From NCBI GenBank assembly GCA_937870635.1, contig CALMZP010000109.1, positions 1 through 64,000 on the forward strand: a stretch of 64,000 nucleotides of DNA. Reading direction: 5' to 3'. Positions within the stretch are counted from its first letter, which is position 1; each line of letters begins with the position of its first letter. Made by a program: the position numbers and the translations under genes. This DNA is from an uncultured Acidobacteriota bacterium (GTDB lineage: Bacteria > Acidobacteriota > Thermoanaerobaculia > Gp7-AA8). A model generated the notes under the pieces. The model ran no database searches, was not told the origin of the DNA, and saw only the letters and a program-made list of their open reading frames with translations. Shown in pieces: positions 1-8,127 of the stretch.

Positions 1-28
1 TCATAGTAGGGACAAGGAGATCCACAAA

Positions 29-325
29 ATGAATGTTGAAGAGAAAGTTGTGATCGAGGTAAAGGCGTCGGGCGAGGAGCTCGTCCTCCGCAAAAAGAGT
101 GGCGTCGTGCAACGCTATGAGATGGTCCGCTCCGTGAGCGTTCCGTGGGAGACGCAGTTCGATCTTCGGACGGAGTTGGGTGCGAACATCAGAACACTCC
201 TGAGCGATTTGTACGGCATCGAAGCGGCGCGAATCGTATTCGTCGATGAAACGGGCGCGGAGCTGCAACCGCTCGGCGGAAGCATGAGAGGCGATGGCGA
301 TGGAGCAGCGACCGATCGGTCCTGA
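29..325 (+). CDS. Small unknown protein (98 aa)
   Basis: I do not recognise this protein. It is acidic, with an N-terminal part of alternating charged and hydrophobic residues (EEKVVIEVKASGEELVLRKK) that looks like beta strands, and an Asp/Gly-rich tail. The ATG is preceded at good spacing by AAGGAGA (about 14-20), which supports the start. Its end overlaps the next gene by about 30 nt, so the two are probably one transcription unit that begins upstream of the window. There is no signal peptide or membrane segment. The coding call rests on the ribosome site, the codon use and the overlap. Confidence 0.6.
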   Translation: MNVEEKVVIEVKASGEELVLRKKSGVVQRYEMVRSVSVPWETQFDLRTELGANIRTLLSDLYGIEAARIVFVDETGAELQPLGGSMRGDGDGAATDRS

Positions 326-563
326 CGATGTCTTCTGGCAGCTCGCGTCGCTCAACCAACGGATCGCCAGGATCGAACAGCTCCTCGAGCTCCTCCCGAT
401 TCTTCTCGTCGCGCAGGTCGATCCGACGACCGGCATTCCGATCGAGCAGGTTCTCGATGGATGGTTGGATCTACGCATCGCCCGAGCGGCGCTGGCCCGC
501 GAACGCGGATCACTGGAGAAGAAGGAAGAAGAGCGGACGGATCGACGGCGCAAGCCGCGATGA
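294..563 (+). CDS. Small unknown protein (89 aa), probable partner of the preceding gene
   Basis: Unknown function. The protein has an amphipathic leucine-rich helix near residues 15-40 (RIARIEQLLELLPILL) and a highly charged C-terminus rich in Lys, Glu and Arg, so a helical, perhaps coiled-coil or adaptor-like fold is likely. It overlaps the previous gene by about 30 nt, which suggests translational coupling. An ATG two codons downstream (300) is an equally possible start. A hairpin follows at 578-608. No enzyme motif is visible. Confidence 0.55.
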   Translation: MAMEQRPIGPDDVFWQLASLNQRIARIEQLLELLPILLVAQVDPTTGIPIEQVLDGWLDLRIARAALARERGSLEKKEEERTDRRRKPR

Positions 564-577
564 GATCAACCGTGATT

Positions 578-608
578 CTTGCCACCGAAACGGCATTTCG
601 GTGGCAAG
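578..608 (+). terminator. Perfect 13-bp hairpin after the two small genes
   Basis: CTTGCCACCGAAA (578-590) and its exact complement (596-608) flank a 5-nt loop, 15 nt after the stop of the second small gene. There is no T-run, so it is not a classical intrinsic terminator. It may stabilise the transcript end or act with Rho. A partial copy of one arm (CGGTGGCAAG) recurs shortly after. Confidence 0.4.
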
Positions 609-668
609 ATTCGTCGCCTGTGGAAAACTCGGTGGCAAGACGTTGGCAAACTAGCAGTTTTGGTGAAC

Positions 669-692
669 AAAAAAGCCCGCGATTTGCGGGCT
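669..692 (-). terminator. Rho-independent terminator of the tRNA gene
   Basis: Read on the minus strand, AGCCCGC and GCGGGCT form a 7-bp stem around a 5-nt loop and are followed by six T. This lies about 20 nt beyond the 3' end of the tRNA, so it is a textbook intrinsic terminator for that transcript. Confidence 0.85.
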
Positions 693-707
693 AAGTTCTT
701 TGTTCTG

Positions 708-787
<80 letters not shown>

Positions 788-822
788 ACATTTGCCCTCT
801 GAGACGGGCGAAAGAGGGGCGG

Positions 823-851
823 ATTATCGTGCCCGCGCTCTCCCGCGTCAA
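823..851 (-). promoter_or_regulatory. Sigma-70-type promoter of the initiator tRNA
   Basis: On the minus strand, TTGACG (846-851) and GATAAT (823-828) are separated by exactly 17 nt. The -10 box ends about 35 nt before the mature tRNA 5' end. This is the clearest housekeeping promoter in the window and fits strong constitutive expression. Confidence 0.75.
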
Positions 852-913
852 GGACCTTCTCTAACTTTTCGTCCCTGCAGGTAATTCCCCGGCATAGGAT
901 GCGGCGCGCACGG

Positions 914-942
914 CGCGGGCGAGGTCGCCCGCGCTCCACTGG
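914..942. repeat. REP-like palindrome, copy 1
   Basis: CGCGGGCGA-GG-TCGCCCGCG followed by CTCCACTGG. It is one of about twelve copies of a GC-rich imperfect palindrome that always carries a CTCCAC tail on one side. It lies just upstream of the sorbosone-dehydrogenase-like gene. Confidence 0.8.
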
Positions 943-969
943 CCCAAATCTTTCTTGAGCACGCTTTTG

Positions 970-2205
970 ATGAAATCCGGCATCTCCGCACTTCTCCTTC
1001 TCCTTCTCGTCGCACTACCCGCCGTTTCCGCAACTCTTCCCGGTTTTCGCGTCGAGCGCCTCGGCGACACCGAAGGGTTCCCCAGCTCCATCGCCATCGA
1101 CTCGCGCGGCAACATCTATTACACGGTCACTGGCGGGACGATCTACCGCTTCTTCGGATCCGGGAGCACGGCCGTCGCCACCGTTCCCACCGACATGGGC
1201 GGCAACTCCGGCCTTCTCGGCATGGCTCTCCTCGACGACCGCACCGCCGTCGTGCATTACACGACGCCGCTCCAGACCCACGACGTCGTCTCGACGATCG
1301 ATCTCCGCAACGGCTCCGAAACGGTGCTGCAGCGATTCGTCGCCGACATCGAATCGCCGGGCCGGCAATCGCCATCCGAACACCACGGCGGCAACCCCAC
1401 CGTGGCAGCCGACGGTTCGATCTTCATCGGCATCGGCGATTACAGCTGGCATCTCATCGCACCCGATCCCGCCTGGAACGGCGGCAAGATCTTCCGCATC
1501 AGCCGCGACGGCCTTGTGACGCAGTACGCGCGCGGCCTGCGCAATCCGTTCGACATGGCCTGGGACCCCGAGCGGAAACGCCTCATCGTCGCCGACAACG
1601 GGCCGACCGGCGGCGACGAGATCAACATCATCCGCGACAACATGGACCTCGGATGGCCACACACGTATGGGACGCTGCCGCCGGTCGCCGGCGCCACGCC
1701 GCCCGACTACGTCTTCCCGATGACGGTCGCGCCGACGGGGATGGTCCTGCTCAACGATGCCAACCCTTACCTCCGCGACGGCTTCCTCCTCGGCGCCTTC
1801 GTTACCCGCGCGATCTATTTCTTCGGCGATACGGCTCCGCCGATCGCGCCGCCGCACGTGCTCGTCGAAAAGGAGACCGCGCAGGTGATCGACGTCGCGC
1901 AGCGATCCGACGGCGCGATCTTCTTCGCCACCGGCGGGTTCTCCGCGGGGACGACGGCGATCTGGAGGCTGCATGGGCCGGTGAGGGGAGACTGCGACGG
2001 CGATGGCGATGTCGATGCCGCCGATCGCGATGCGCTCACTCGCGAGCTGGGGGATGGTTCGATGCAGCCCACTCGACGCGTTCACGAAGGCGCCCATCGC
2101 TCGAGCTGGGGGTGCGATGCGGACCTGGATGGATTCGTGACTGCTGCAGATGCGGTGGAGATGTTACGGATCGATGGATGGCGGCGGCGAGCTGTGCGGC
2201 GGTGA
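970..2205 (+). CDS. Secreted PQQ-type sugar dehydrogenase (glucose/sorbosone dehydrogenase family) with dockerin-like tail
   Basis: The chosen ATG gives a clear signal peptide with a long leucine run (residues 6-15), ending near AVSA. The mature part has the six-bladed propeller features of the glucose/sorbosone dehydrogenase family: repeated IAxDxxGN-type strands, an HHGGNPTVAADGSIFIGIGD segment around residue 140, and an LRNPFDMAWDP segment around 185. Such enzymes oxidise sugars with PQQ in the periplasm, although some members have no known substrate. The last 70 residues hold two Asp-rich calcium loops (DCDGDGDVDAADRDAL and CDADLDGFVTAADAVEML), the layout of a type I dockerin. An upstream in-frame TTG (955) is less likely because it lengthens the n-region. 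No PQQ synthesis genes are nearby. Confidence 0.82.
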   Translation: MKSGISALLLLLLVALPAVSATLPGFRVERLGDTEGFPSSIAIDSRGNIYYTVTGGTIYRFFGSGSTAVATVPTDMGGNSGLLGMALLDDRTAVVHYTTPLQTHDVVSTIDLRNGSETVLQRFVADIESPGRQSPSEHHGGNPTVAADGSIFIGIGDYSWHLIAPDPAWNGGKIFRISRDGLVTQYARGLRNPFDMAWDPERKRLIVADNGPTGGDEINIIRDNMDLGWPHTYGTLPPVAGATPPDYVFPMTVAPTGMVLLNDANPYLRDGFLLGAFVTRAIYFFGDTAPPIAPPHVLVEKETAQVIDVAQRSDGAIFFATGGFSAGTTAIWRLHGPVRGDCDGDGDVDAADRDALTRELGDGSMQPTRRVHEGAHRSSWGCDADLDGFVTAADAVEMLRIDGWRRRAVRR

Positions 2206-2221
2206 CAGGCTCACGTCACGA

Positions 2222-2300
2222 GTGGAGCCGCGGGCAATCCTGCCCGCGGAAAATCTGAATCGATCACAAACCCGCGGGCGGGATCGCCCGCGGCTCCACC
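2222..2300. repeat. REP-like pair in inverted orientation, copies 2 and 3
   Basis: Two palindromes of the CGCGGGC...GCCCGCG family (2222-2249 and 2271-2300) with CTCCAC tails pointing outward and a 21-nt spacer. The first has a variant centre (AATCCT). The pair fills most of the gap between two co-directional genes. Confidence 0.8.
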
Positions 2301-2362
2301 GTCCCCCTCCAGATTCACAGGATCGTTCCATTCGTCCGCTCGCAGATGACGACAATCGGCTC

Positions 2363-3052
2363 GTGCGGTTTCTCATCGCGCTCCTCCTCGCCGTGCCGGC
2401 CTATGGCGCCGACCTGCGGATCCTCTTTCTCGGCAACAGCCTGACGTACAGCAACGACCTCCCTTCGATGGTGCGGCGCATCGGCGAGATCGACGGGAAG
2501 ACGATCGAGACGGCGATGGTCGCCGCGCCGAACTACTCGCTCGAGGATCATCTGATGTCGCAGCGATCGCGCCGCGCTCTGGTGCGCGCCGGGAAGTGGG
2601 ACGTCGTCGTGTTGCAGCAAGGGCCGTCTTCCCTCGACGAGAGCCGCCGTATGCTGGTGCGCGATTCGGAGCGCGTGCGTCATCTGCTTCCCGAACGAAC
2701 GAAGGTGGCGATCCTGATGGTGTGGCCCGACGAGCGGCGGGTGGGAGCGTTCGAACGCGTGATCGAGTCGCATCGCATTGCGGCGGAGGCGGTCGACGGC
2801 GTCCTGATCCCTGCCGGCGAGGCGTGGTATCGCATCGTCAAGGATGGCGGCGGGCACATGCTGTATTCAAAGGATGGCTTCCATCCGACCCTTGCCGCCA
2901 CCTATATGGTCGCGCTCGCTACCTACCGGGCATTGGTCGGATCGCTGCCGGACGCGGCGGTAACGATGTACGGAGCGTCCCGAGTAGCGGACGGTGACCT
3001 GGGTGTGACGCCCCGGCAACTCGGGGCGATCGTGAAGGCCGTTCGCCGGTAA
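2363..3052 (+). CDS. Secreted SGNH/GDSL-type hydrolase
   Basis: The GTG start gives a short signal peptide (RFLIALLLAVPAYG) and 229 codons; the frame is open further upstream but that part crosses REP repeats and is unlikely to be coding. The first catalytic block reads LFLGNSLTYSND (nucleophile Ser in GNS), and the last block DGFHPT supplies the Asp-His pair, both hallmarks of SGNH esterases. A VVVLQQGPSS segment around residue 95 fits the block II/III region. The substrate (acetylated sugar, lipid or peptide) cannot be read from the sequence. It stands between two REP clusters and is probably a single gene. Confidence 0.72.
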   Translation: MRFLIALLLAVPAYGADLRILFLGNSLTYSNDLPSMVRRIGEIDGKTIETAMVAAPNYSLEDHLMSQRSRRALVRAGKWDVVVLQQGPSSLDESRRMLVRDSERVRHLLPERTKVAILMVWPDERRVGAFERVIESHRIAAEAVDGVLIPAGEAWYRIVKDGGGHMLYSKDGFHPTLAATYMVALATYRALVGSLPDAAVTMYGASRVADGDLGVTPRQLGAIVKAVRR

Positions 3053-3112
3053 CCGCGGGCGGGATCGCCCGCGGCTCCGCCCGACGCGGGCGAGGTCGCC
3101 CGCGCTCCACCG
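3053..3112. repeat. REP-like pair, copies 4 and 5 in direct orientation
   Basis: Two palindromes (3053-3078 with a GGATC centre, 3085-3112 with an AGGTC centre) in tandem, directly after the SGNH hydrolase stop codon. Their position suggests a transcript-end structure, but neither has a T-run. Confidence 0.8.
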
Positions 3113-3163
3113 GCACGGCTCGTCCTTTGCTCTATCCATCTTCGATTTACGAAGGAGGAACTC

Positions 3164-4651
3164 ATGAACGGTCAACGGCGCCTTGGGGCGCTGATGATGG
3201 CCCTGGTTCTGACCGTCGGCGTTGCAGAGGCGCAGACGCAGGTCAAGCCGGGCTTTAATCTTTTCTCACCTGAGCAGGATGTCGAGATCGGACGGCAGTC
3301 CGTTGCGGAAGTGCAGCGGCAGATGCCGGTCTTGTCGGACCGCGAAGCGGAAGCGTATGTGAACCGGATCGGACAGAAGCTCGCCGCGAATGCGTCCGGT
3401 CCGAAGTTCCCGTACGAGTTCCGCCTCATCAATGCGTCGGACATCAACGCGTTCGCCCTTCCCGGCGGGCCGATCTATCTCAACCGCGGCATCATCGACA
3501 ACGCGCGGAACGAAGGCGAAGTCGCCGGTGTGCTGGCGCATGAAATCGCCCACGTGGCGCTGCGTCACGGCACGCACCAGGCCTCGAAGGCCTACGCCGC
3601 ACAGGCCGGCCTGCAGATCCTCGGCGGCCTCCTCGGCGGCCGCGTCGGACAGAACACCGCGGGCATCATCAATGCCGTGGGTGGCTTCGGTCTGAACGCG
3701 CTCTTCCTGAAATTCAGCCGCGAGGCGGAGACGCAGGCCGATCTGGTCGGCGCTCAGATGCTCGCCAGGAGCGGTTACACGCCGGCTGACATGATCAGCT
3801 TCTTCCAGACGCTGGCGAAGGCGGAACCGTCGAAGAAGACGAACTTCCTTTCCAGCCACCCCGCGCCGTCGGATCGAGTGTCGCGCATTCAGCGTGAAGC
3901 GCAGGCGCTGAAGGTGCCGGCGACGCCGACGACGAACGTCGCGGAGCTGAACCGGGTGAAGTCCCGGTTGAACAGCGCCTACGGCACCGCGCCGACGATG
4001 CAGCAGATCGCGAGCGGCGTGCGTTCGGGACAGTCTGGACAGAGCGGTCCCATGACGAGCAGCACCGGCGCCCCGACCACGAGCGTGGAACCGCCAGCGT
4101 CGATGCGCACGTTCACGAGCCGTTCGCGCGTGTGGCAGGTCTCGCTCCCGTCGAACTGGCGTGTCTATGAAGAGGGCACGACCGGAATCACGGCTGCGCC
4201 CGAAGGCGGCATCGGTCAGGTCGGAAATCGGACCGAGGTCGTGTATGGGGCGATCATCAATCACTATGAGCCGTTCGGTGCCGCGTCATCGTCATCGCGG
4301 TCGCGCCTTCGCGGCTCCAATCGCAGCGTGTACGGGTCGGGAGTGTCCCTCGAGGATGCCACCAACGATCTCGTCGCGCAGATCCAGTCGGGTGGGCGGC
4401 ACCTGAAGCCCATCCGCGGATCGTCGCAGCGGTTCAGTCTGAGCGGCGGGCCGGCGTTGTCGGTCGCGCTGCGCGGAACGAATCCGAACACGCGAGTGGC
4501 AGAGCGCGTGACCGTCGTGACTCGCCAGCTGGAAGACCATCATCTTGTTTACATGCTGTTCGTGACGCCCGAGCGTGAGGCGCAGAGATACGCGCCGGTG
4601 CTCCAGGCCATGGTCAACTCGCTGAGGATCGACGAAGACGCGCATCATTAA
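3164..4651 (+). CDS. M48-family zinc metallopeptidase, periplasmic
   Basis: A strong ribosome site (AAGGAGG, about 3150-3156) precedes the ATG. A signal peptide ends near VGVAEAQ. The M48 zinc site HEIAH is at about residues 126-130, and the third ligand lies in REAETQADLVG about 60 residues later, as in BepA/YfgC-type periplasmic peptidases that clear misassembled outer-membrane proteins. The conserved LSSHPAPSDR segment follows (around 225). The C-terminal 170 residues, after a Ser/Gly/Thr-rich linker, form a separate beta-rich domain not typical of BepA and without the usual TPRs. Length 495 aa. A heptamer hairpin follows the stop at once. Confidence 0.88.
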   Translation: MNGQRRLGALMMALVLTVGVAEAQTQVKPGFNLFSPEQDVEIGRQSVAEVQRQMPVLSDREAEAYVNRIGQKLAANASGPKFPYEFRLINASDINAFALPGGPIYLNRGIIDNARNEGEVAGVLAHEIAHVALRHGTHQASKAYAAQAGLQILGGLLGGRVGQNTAGIINAVGGFGLNALFLKFSREAETQADLVGAQMLARSGYTPADMISFFQTLAKAEPSKKTNFLSSHPAPSDRVSRIQREAQALKVPATPTTNVAELNRVKSRLNSAYGTAPTMQQIASGVRSGQSGQSGPMTSSTGAPTTSVEPPASMRTFTSRSRVWQVSLPSNWRVYEEGTTGITAAPEGGIGQVGNRTEVVYGAIINHYEPFGAASSSSRSRLRGSNRSVYGSGVSLEDATNDLVAQIQSGGRHLKPIRGSSQRFSLSGGPALSVALRGTNPNTRVAERVTVVTRQLEDHHLVYMLFVTPEREAQRYAPVLQAMVNSLRIDEDAHH

Positions 4652-4655
4652 CCTG

Positions 4656-4710
4656 GAGTGACGGGTCACGGGTCACGGGTAACGGGCCCGTCACCCGTCA
4701 CCCGTCACTC
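4656..4710. repeat. Heptamer hairpin, ACGGGTC family
   Basis: Left arm: 7-bp units GTGACGG-GTCACGG-GTCACGG and a variant (4656-4686). Right arm: the inverted units CCCGTCA repeated (4687-4710). The arms meet almost without a loop. It sits directly behind the M48 peptidase stop codon. Confidence 0.85.
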
Positions 4711-4783
4711 GTGTCTCGTCTCGTCACGTTCCGGAATGCCCGGCATCTCTTACGGTTTAAGATGCGATTGGAGGCACTTACCT

Positions 4784-5212
4784 ATGTACGATGAAATGAT
4801 TGTCGGGCCCATGCGCGAAGAGCTCACCCGGCTCGGAATCCAGGAGACCCGCACGGCTGCCGAAGTCGACGCCGTTCTGGGACCGAAGAAGGGGACGGTG
4901 CTCGTCGTCGTCAACTCGGTCTGCGGGTGCGCGGCAGGCAACGCCCGCCCGGCGGTCGCCATGGCGCTCGAGAACAGCAACCTTCCGGACAAGATGATCA
5001 CCGTCTTCGCCGGCAACGACCGCGACGCGACGCAGCGCGCCCGTGAGTACTTCACCGGCTACCGCCCCTCGTCGCCGTCGATCGCACTCATTCGCGACGG
5101 AGAAGTCGTGAAAATGTTCGAGCGCTACCAGATCGAGGGCCGCCAGGCTCACGACATCGCCGCCGAGCTCAGTGCCGCTTTCGATCAGCACTGCGCTAAA
5201 GCGACGGCGTAA
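4784..5212 (+). CDS. Bacilliredoxin BrxA/BrxB (YphP/YqiW) family
   Basis: The ATG is preceded by GGAGG; the open frame extends further upstream but only through the heptamer repeat. The 142-aa product starts MYDEMIVGPMREEL, as do BrxA/BrxB proteins, and carries the active-site CGC motif in NSVCGCAAGNARPA around residues 44-58. It also has the family segments FAGNDRDATQRAREYF and PSSPSIALIRDGEVV. In bacilli these thiol proteins remove bacillithiol from oxidised protein cysteines. Homologues are common in bacteria that lack bacillithiol, so the low-molecular-weight thiol here is unknown. Probably monocistronic. Confidence 0.88.
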   Translation: MYDEMIVGPMREELTRLGIQETRTAAEVDAVLGPKKGTVLVVVNSVCGCAAGNARPAVAMALENSNLPDKMITVFAGNDRDATQRAREYFTGYRPSSPSIALIRDGEVVKMFERYQIEGRQAHDIAAELSAAFDQHCAKATA

Positions 5213-5231
5213 CAACCAGGCGTCGGCCCTC

Positions 5232-5259
5232 CCGCGGGCGAGATCGCCCGCGGCTCCAT
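5232..5259. repeat. REP-like palindrome, copy 6
   Basis: CCGCGGGCGA-GA-TCGCCCGCGG followed by CTCCATG, between the bacilliredoxin and the converging TonB receptor gene. Confidence 0.8.
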
Positions 5260-5287
5260 GCCTTCTTTTTGTAACACGCGGGGGTGG

Positions 5288-5391
5288 GGGTCAGAGCTTC
5301 GGTTCTCGGTTTCTCTACAAACGGGAGAAACCTCCGTGAACGACCCCTCTTCTCCCGTTTGTAGAGAAACCGAGAACCGAAGCTCTGACCC
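5288..5391. repeat. Long perfect inverted repeat, 42-bp arms, 20-nt loop (copy A)
   Basis: Arms 5288-5329 and 5350-5391 are exact reverse complements over 42 bp, starting GGGTCAGAGCTTCGG and ending at a 20-nt loop. It lies between converging genes, 8 nt from the TonB receptor stop codon. A relative with the same arm core and loop length is at 44784-44897. The arms show a loose 7-nt periodicity (GCTTCGG, TTCTCGG, TTTCTCT). Confidence 0.92.
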
Positions 5392-5399
5392 TGATGAAA

Positions 5400-7697
5400 C
5401 TAGAACCGCGTCGCCCAGGTCACCCGCACGGCGCGCGGTGCACCGGGGGTGATGTTCGTGTTGCTGTGGGCGAACGCGTAGTAATCGGTGTCGAGGAGAT
5501 TCTCGACATTGACCTGCAGCGCCATGCTGTCATTGAGGTCGTAGAATAGTGCGGCATCGACTCGCGTGAACCCGGGCAGGACGACGGTGTTGTCGGTCGA
5601 CGTGAACGCTTCCGTGCGGTGCGTGACACCGGCGCCCAGGCCCCAGCGCGCCGAGACGTCGTACCGATTCCAGATGGCGAAGGAATGCTCGGGCAGCTGC
5701 GCGAGACGCGCGCCCGCTTGCGCGCTCGATGAGAGCGAACGGGTGATCTCGCCGTCCTGCCACGTGTACGCGGCAAGCACGCTCCAGGCGCGCGTGATGT
5801 TGCCCGTGGCTTCGAGCTCCACGCCGCGTGTGCGCTCGCCATCGACGAGGAGCGTCACGCTTGGATCCGTGGGATGCGCGATCGCTACGTTCCCGCGCTC
5901 GAGCTGATACACGGCCGCCGACATCGACATGGATGGCGTCGCATCCCACTTCAGGCCCGCTTCGAGATTGCGATATTCCTCGGGCTCGAGCGCCGCGTTC
6001 GAGATCGTCAGCGACGACAGCTGATCGCCGGAGCGCGGGAGATACGAGATGCTGTAGCTTCCGTAGAGCGACATCGCGGCAGCCGGCCGATAGACGATGC
6101 CCAGACGCGGGGAGACCAGGTTGTCGCTCTCGCTGAGCTCCCTTCCGTTGCGATTGTTGCGAAGGTCGCTCTGGAAACGCTCGTACCGGATGCCGCCGAT
6201 CAGATCGAACCGGCCGAGCGACATCTGGTCCTGCACGTAAAGGCCGGCCACCGTCGCGACGCCATGATTGTCGGCATCGGATGCGCTCTGCCGGAACGTG
6301 ACCGGGAGCGTCGTCGTCGGATTCGCGAGAGGCACCATCACCGAGGTGACGTTCGCGCCGACCGATGAAAAGTAGCCGGTGTGCCGCAGGTTGTCGGTCA
6401 CCTGACGCCCGATCTCGACGCCGGCGAGGATCGTATGGTCGAAGCGGCCGGTGCGGCGCCTGACGATGAGATCGGTCTGATTGAAGAGGTTGTCGCGTTT
6501 CGTCGCGTTGTTGTACGCGGAGATGCTGACCCGCTCGCCGGCTGCGTCCACGGAGCCGGGAAAGACGTTCTGGTAGAACTTGTCATACATCGCGTAGCCG
6601 GTGCGATTGCGCAGCGTCACGTTCTCGCTGAACTTGTGCTCGAGCGCCGTGTGCAGCGCGTGAACGTCGACTTGGGAGTTGCTGAGATCTGCGTTACCGA
6701 AGAACGTTGAGGCGTCCGTTTCAACAGGACGTCCGGCGAAGGACGAGATGCCGCGATCGGCGGTACGCTCGTCGTGGAAGAATTCGTACCCGGCCGTGAG
6801 CGAAGTGTTGTCGCCGAGGGAGAAGGCGAGGGTGGGGTTGGCGCCGTAACGTTCGAGGAAAGCGCCTTCGCGATACGAATCGGACTTCTCGTACATCGCG
6901 GTGATGCGGCCGGCCATCAGCTCGGTGAGAGCCTGACCGAAATCGGCGGTGACGCGGCGGTCGTTCCACGATCCGCCCTGGATGCGAAGCTCCCGTGCTT
7001 CCGAGAAGTCGGCTTTGCGGACCACGCGGTTGATGACGCCGCCGACTCCGCCGCGGCCGAAGATCATCGCGTTCGGGCCTTTGAGCGCTTCGACGCGCTC
7101 GACGTTGTACAGATCGCGGAAGTACTGCACGTCATCGCGGACGCCGTCGACGAAGAAGTTGGACGTCGAGTGATTGCCGCGGAAGATCGGTGTGTCGCGG
7201 TTTCCTTCGCCGGAGGCCATGCTCACCCCGGGAACGTAACGGACGACGTCGGCGATGCTCTGCATGGCGTGCTGCTGGATCGTGTCGCGGGTGACGACGG
7301 AGACGGCCTGCGGAACGTCGCGAAGGGGGGTATCGGTCTTCGTCGCGCTGGTGATGCGCAGTTTCGGATTTGCCGCGGTCACGGTGATGCGGTCGGAAAC
7401 CTTGCCGAGATCCAGGGTGATGGAGACGTCGTTGCGATCGGGAGAAACCGGAACGGTCACGGCGGGGAGATCGGCGAATCGAACGGACAGTGTCGCGGGC
7501 TCGGCGGGGACATTCTCGAGCACGAACTCGCCGTTCGCGTCGGTGACGGCGGCCCGGTCACCAAGGGAGACGTGGGCATCGCGGATGACCTGCCCGGCGG
7601 CATCGATGACGCGACCGCGCAGAGTGCGGGACGCCGAAGCGAGGACGGCGGCGGGGATGAGGATAAGGAGGATGGTGAGGGTGAAGAGGCGGCGCAT
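5400..7697 (-). CDS. TonB-dependent outer-membrane receptor, siderophore type
   Basis: The chosen start (7697) has AAGGAG upstream on the minus strand and opens a signal peptide (LTILLILIPAAVLASA). Residues about 25-100 form a carboxypeptidase-regulatory-like beta domain (LRGRVIDAAGQVIRDAHVSL). The plug follows (TPLRDVPQAVSVVTRDTI, FFVDGVRDDVQYFRDLYNVE, GRGGVGGVINRV), then a 22-strand barrel ending in Phe (VTWATRF), as needed for BAM assembly. Length 765 aa. The DVPQAVSVVT plug start is typical of ferric-siderophore receptors, and the Fur-like palindrome upstream agrees. The ligand is not known. No TonB/ExbBD or siderophore synthesis genes are adjacent. Confidence 0.9.
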   Translation of the reverse strand: MRRLFTLTILLILIPAAVLASASRTLRGRVIDAAGQVIRDAHVSLGDRAAVTDANGEFVLENVPAEPATLSVRFADLPAVTVPVSPDRNDVSITLDLGKVSDRITVTAANPKLRITSATKTDTPLRDVPQAVSVVTRDTIQQHAMQSIADVVRYVPGVSMASGEGNRDTPIFRGNHSTSNFFVDGVRDDVQYFRDLYNVERVEALKGPNAMIFGRGGVGGVINRVVRKADFSEARELRIQGGSWNDRRVTADFGQALTELMAGRITAMYEKSDSYREGAFLERYGANPTLAFSLGDNTSLTAGYEFFHDERTADRGISSFAGRPVETDASTFFGNADLSNSQVDVHALHTALEHKFSENVTLRNRTGYAMYDKFYQNVFPGSVDAAGERVSISAYNNATKRDNLFNQTDLIVRRRTGRFDHTILAGVEIGRQVTDNLRHTGYFSSVGANVTSVMVPLANPTTTLPVTFRQSASDADNHGVATVAGLYVQDQMSLGRFDLIGGIRYERFQSDLRNNRNGRELSESDNLVSPRLGIVYRPAAAMSLYGSYSISYLPRSGDQLSSLTISNAALEPEEYRNLEAGLKWDATPSMSMSAAVYQLERGNVAIAHPTDPSVTLLVDGERTRGVELEATGNITRAWSVLAAYTWQDGEITRSLSSSAQAGARLAQLPEHSFAIWNRYDVSARWGLGAGVTHRTEAFTSTDNTVVLPGFTRVDAALFYDLNDSMALQVNVENLLDTDYYAFAHSNTNITPGAPRAVRVTWATRF

Positions 7698-7732
7698 GGG
7701 ACTCCTTCGAGGTGTGTGTGTCGTCTTGCGGT

Positions 7733-7747
7733 TGAGACTCAGTCTCA
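7733..7747 (-). promoter_or_regulatory. Fur-type 7-1-7 palindrome upstream of the TonB receptor
   Basis: TGAGACT-C-AGTCTCA is a perfect 7-1-7 palindrome 36 nt upstream of the receptor start codon. It has the arrangement of Fur family operators (TGAGAAT-n-ATTCTCA type), with C/G replacing A/T at the inner positions. Iron-dependent repression of the receptor is inferred. The site lies 65 nt from the divergent small gene. Confidence 0.6.
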
Positions 7748-7812
7748 TTACTTTACCGGGCGTCCTCGCATCCGTCAAGTGCCTCCCACCGGCACCAATT
7801 TTGTTTAGCCGC

Positions 7813-8052
7813 ATGCTCGTGACCGCATTCGAAGACCGCGTCCGGCGCATCGTCCACGAAACCATGGCCGACCTCGGCCATGACATGTCGAAGATCTCCG
7901 ATATCGTCGAGCCACCCGGCGCCGATTACTGCGTGATCACGTTCACCGACCCTTTGATGAAGCCGATCGAGATCTCGAGACCGCTCGGAGCCGGCGAAAG
8001 TCAGGAACAGGACGAGATCCGCCGGGCGCTGCAGTACCGGCTGGGGGGGTGA
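7813..8052 (+). CDS. Small unknown protein (79 aa)
   Basis: The ATG at 7813 gives MLVTAFEDRVRRIVHETMADLGHDMSKISDIVEPP..., a soluble protein with an N-terminal helix and a beta-rich second half (DYCVITFTDPLMKPIEIS). No ribosome site is obvious and I recognise no family. Base composition and codon use match neighbouring genes. It is divergent from the TonB receptor, with the Fur-like palindrome between them. A heptamer hairpin begins 5 nt after its stop codon. Confidence 0.5.
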   Translation: MLVTAFEDRVRRIVHETMADLGHDMSKISDIVEPPGADYCVITFTDPLMKPIEISRPLGAGESQEQDEIRRALQYRLGG

Positions 8053-8056
8053 TGAG

Positions 8057-8119
8057 CATTTTGGATTTTGGATTTTGGATTGAGCCAAATCCAAAATCCA
8101 AAATCCAAAATCCAAAATG
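8057..8119. repeat. Heptamer hairpin, TTTTGGA family (copy 1)
   Basis: Left arm of three TTTTGGA units (8057-8081), a spacer of about 6 nt, then a right arm of four TCCAAAA units (8088-8119). It is AT-rich in a GC-rich genome. It lies between converging genes (the 79-aa gene and the ScfR-type regulator). Confidence 0.9.
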
Positions 8120-8127
8120 GTCTCTCC

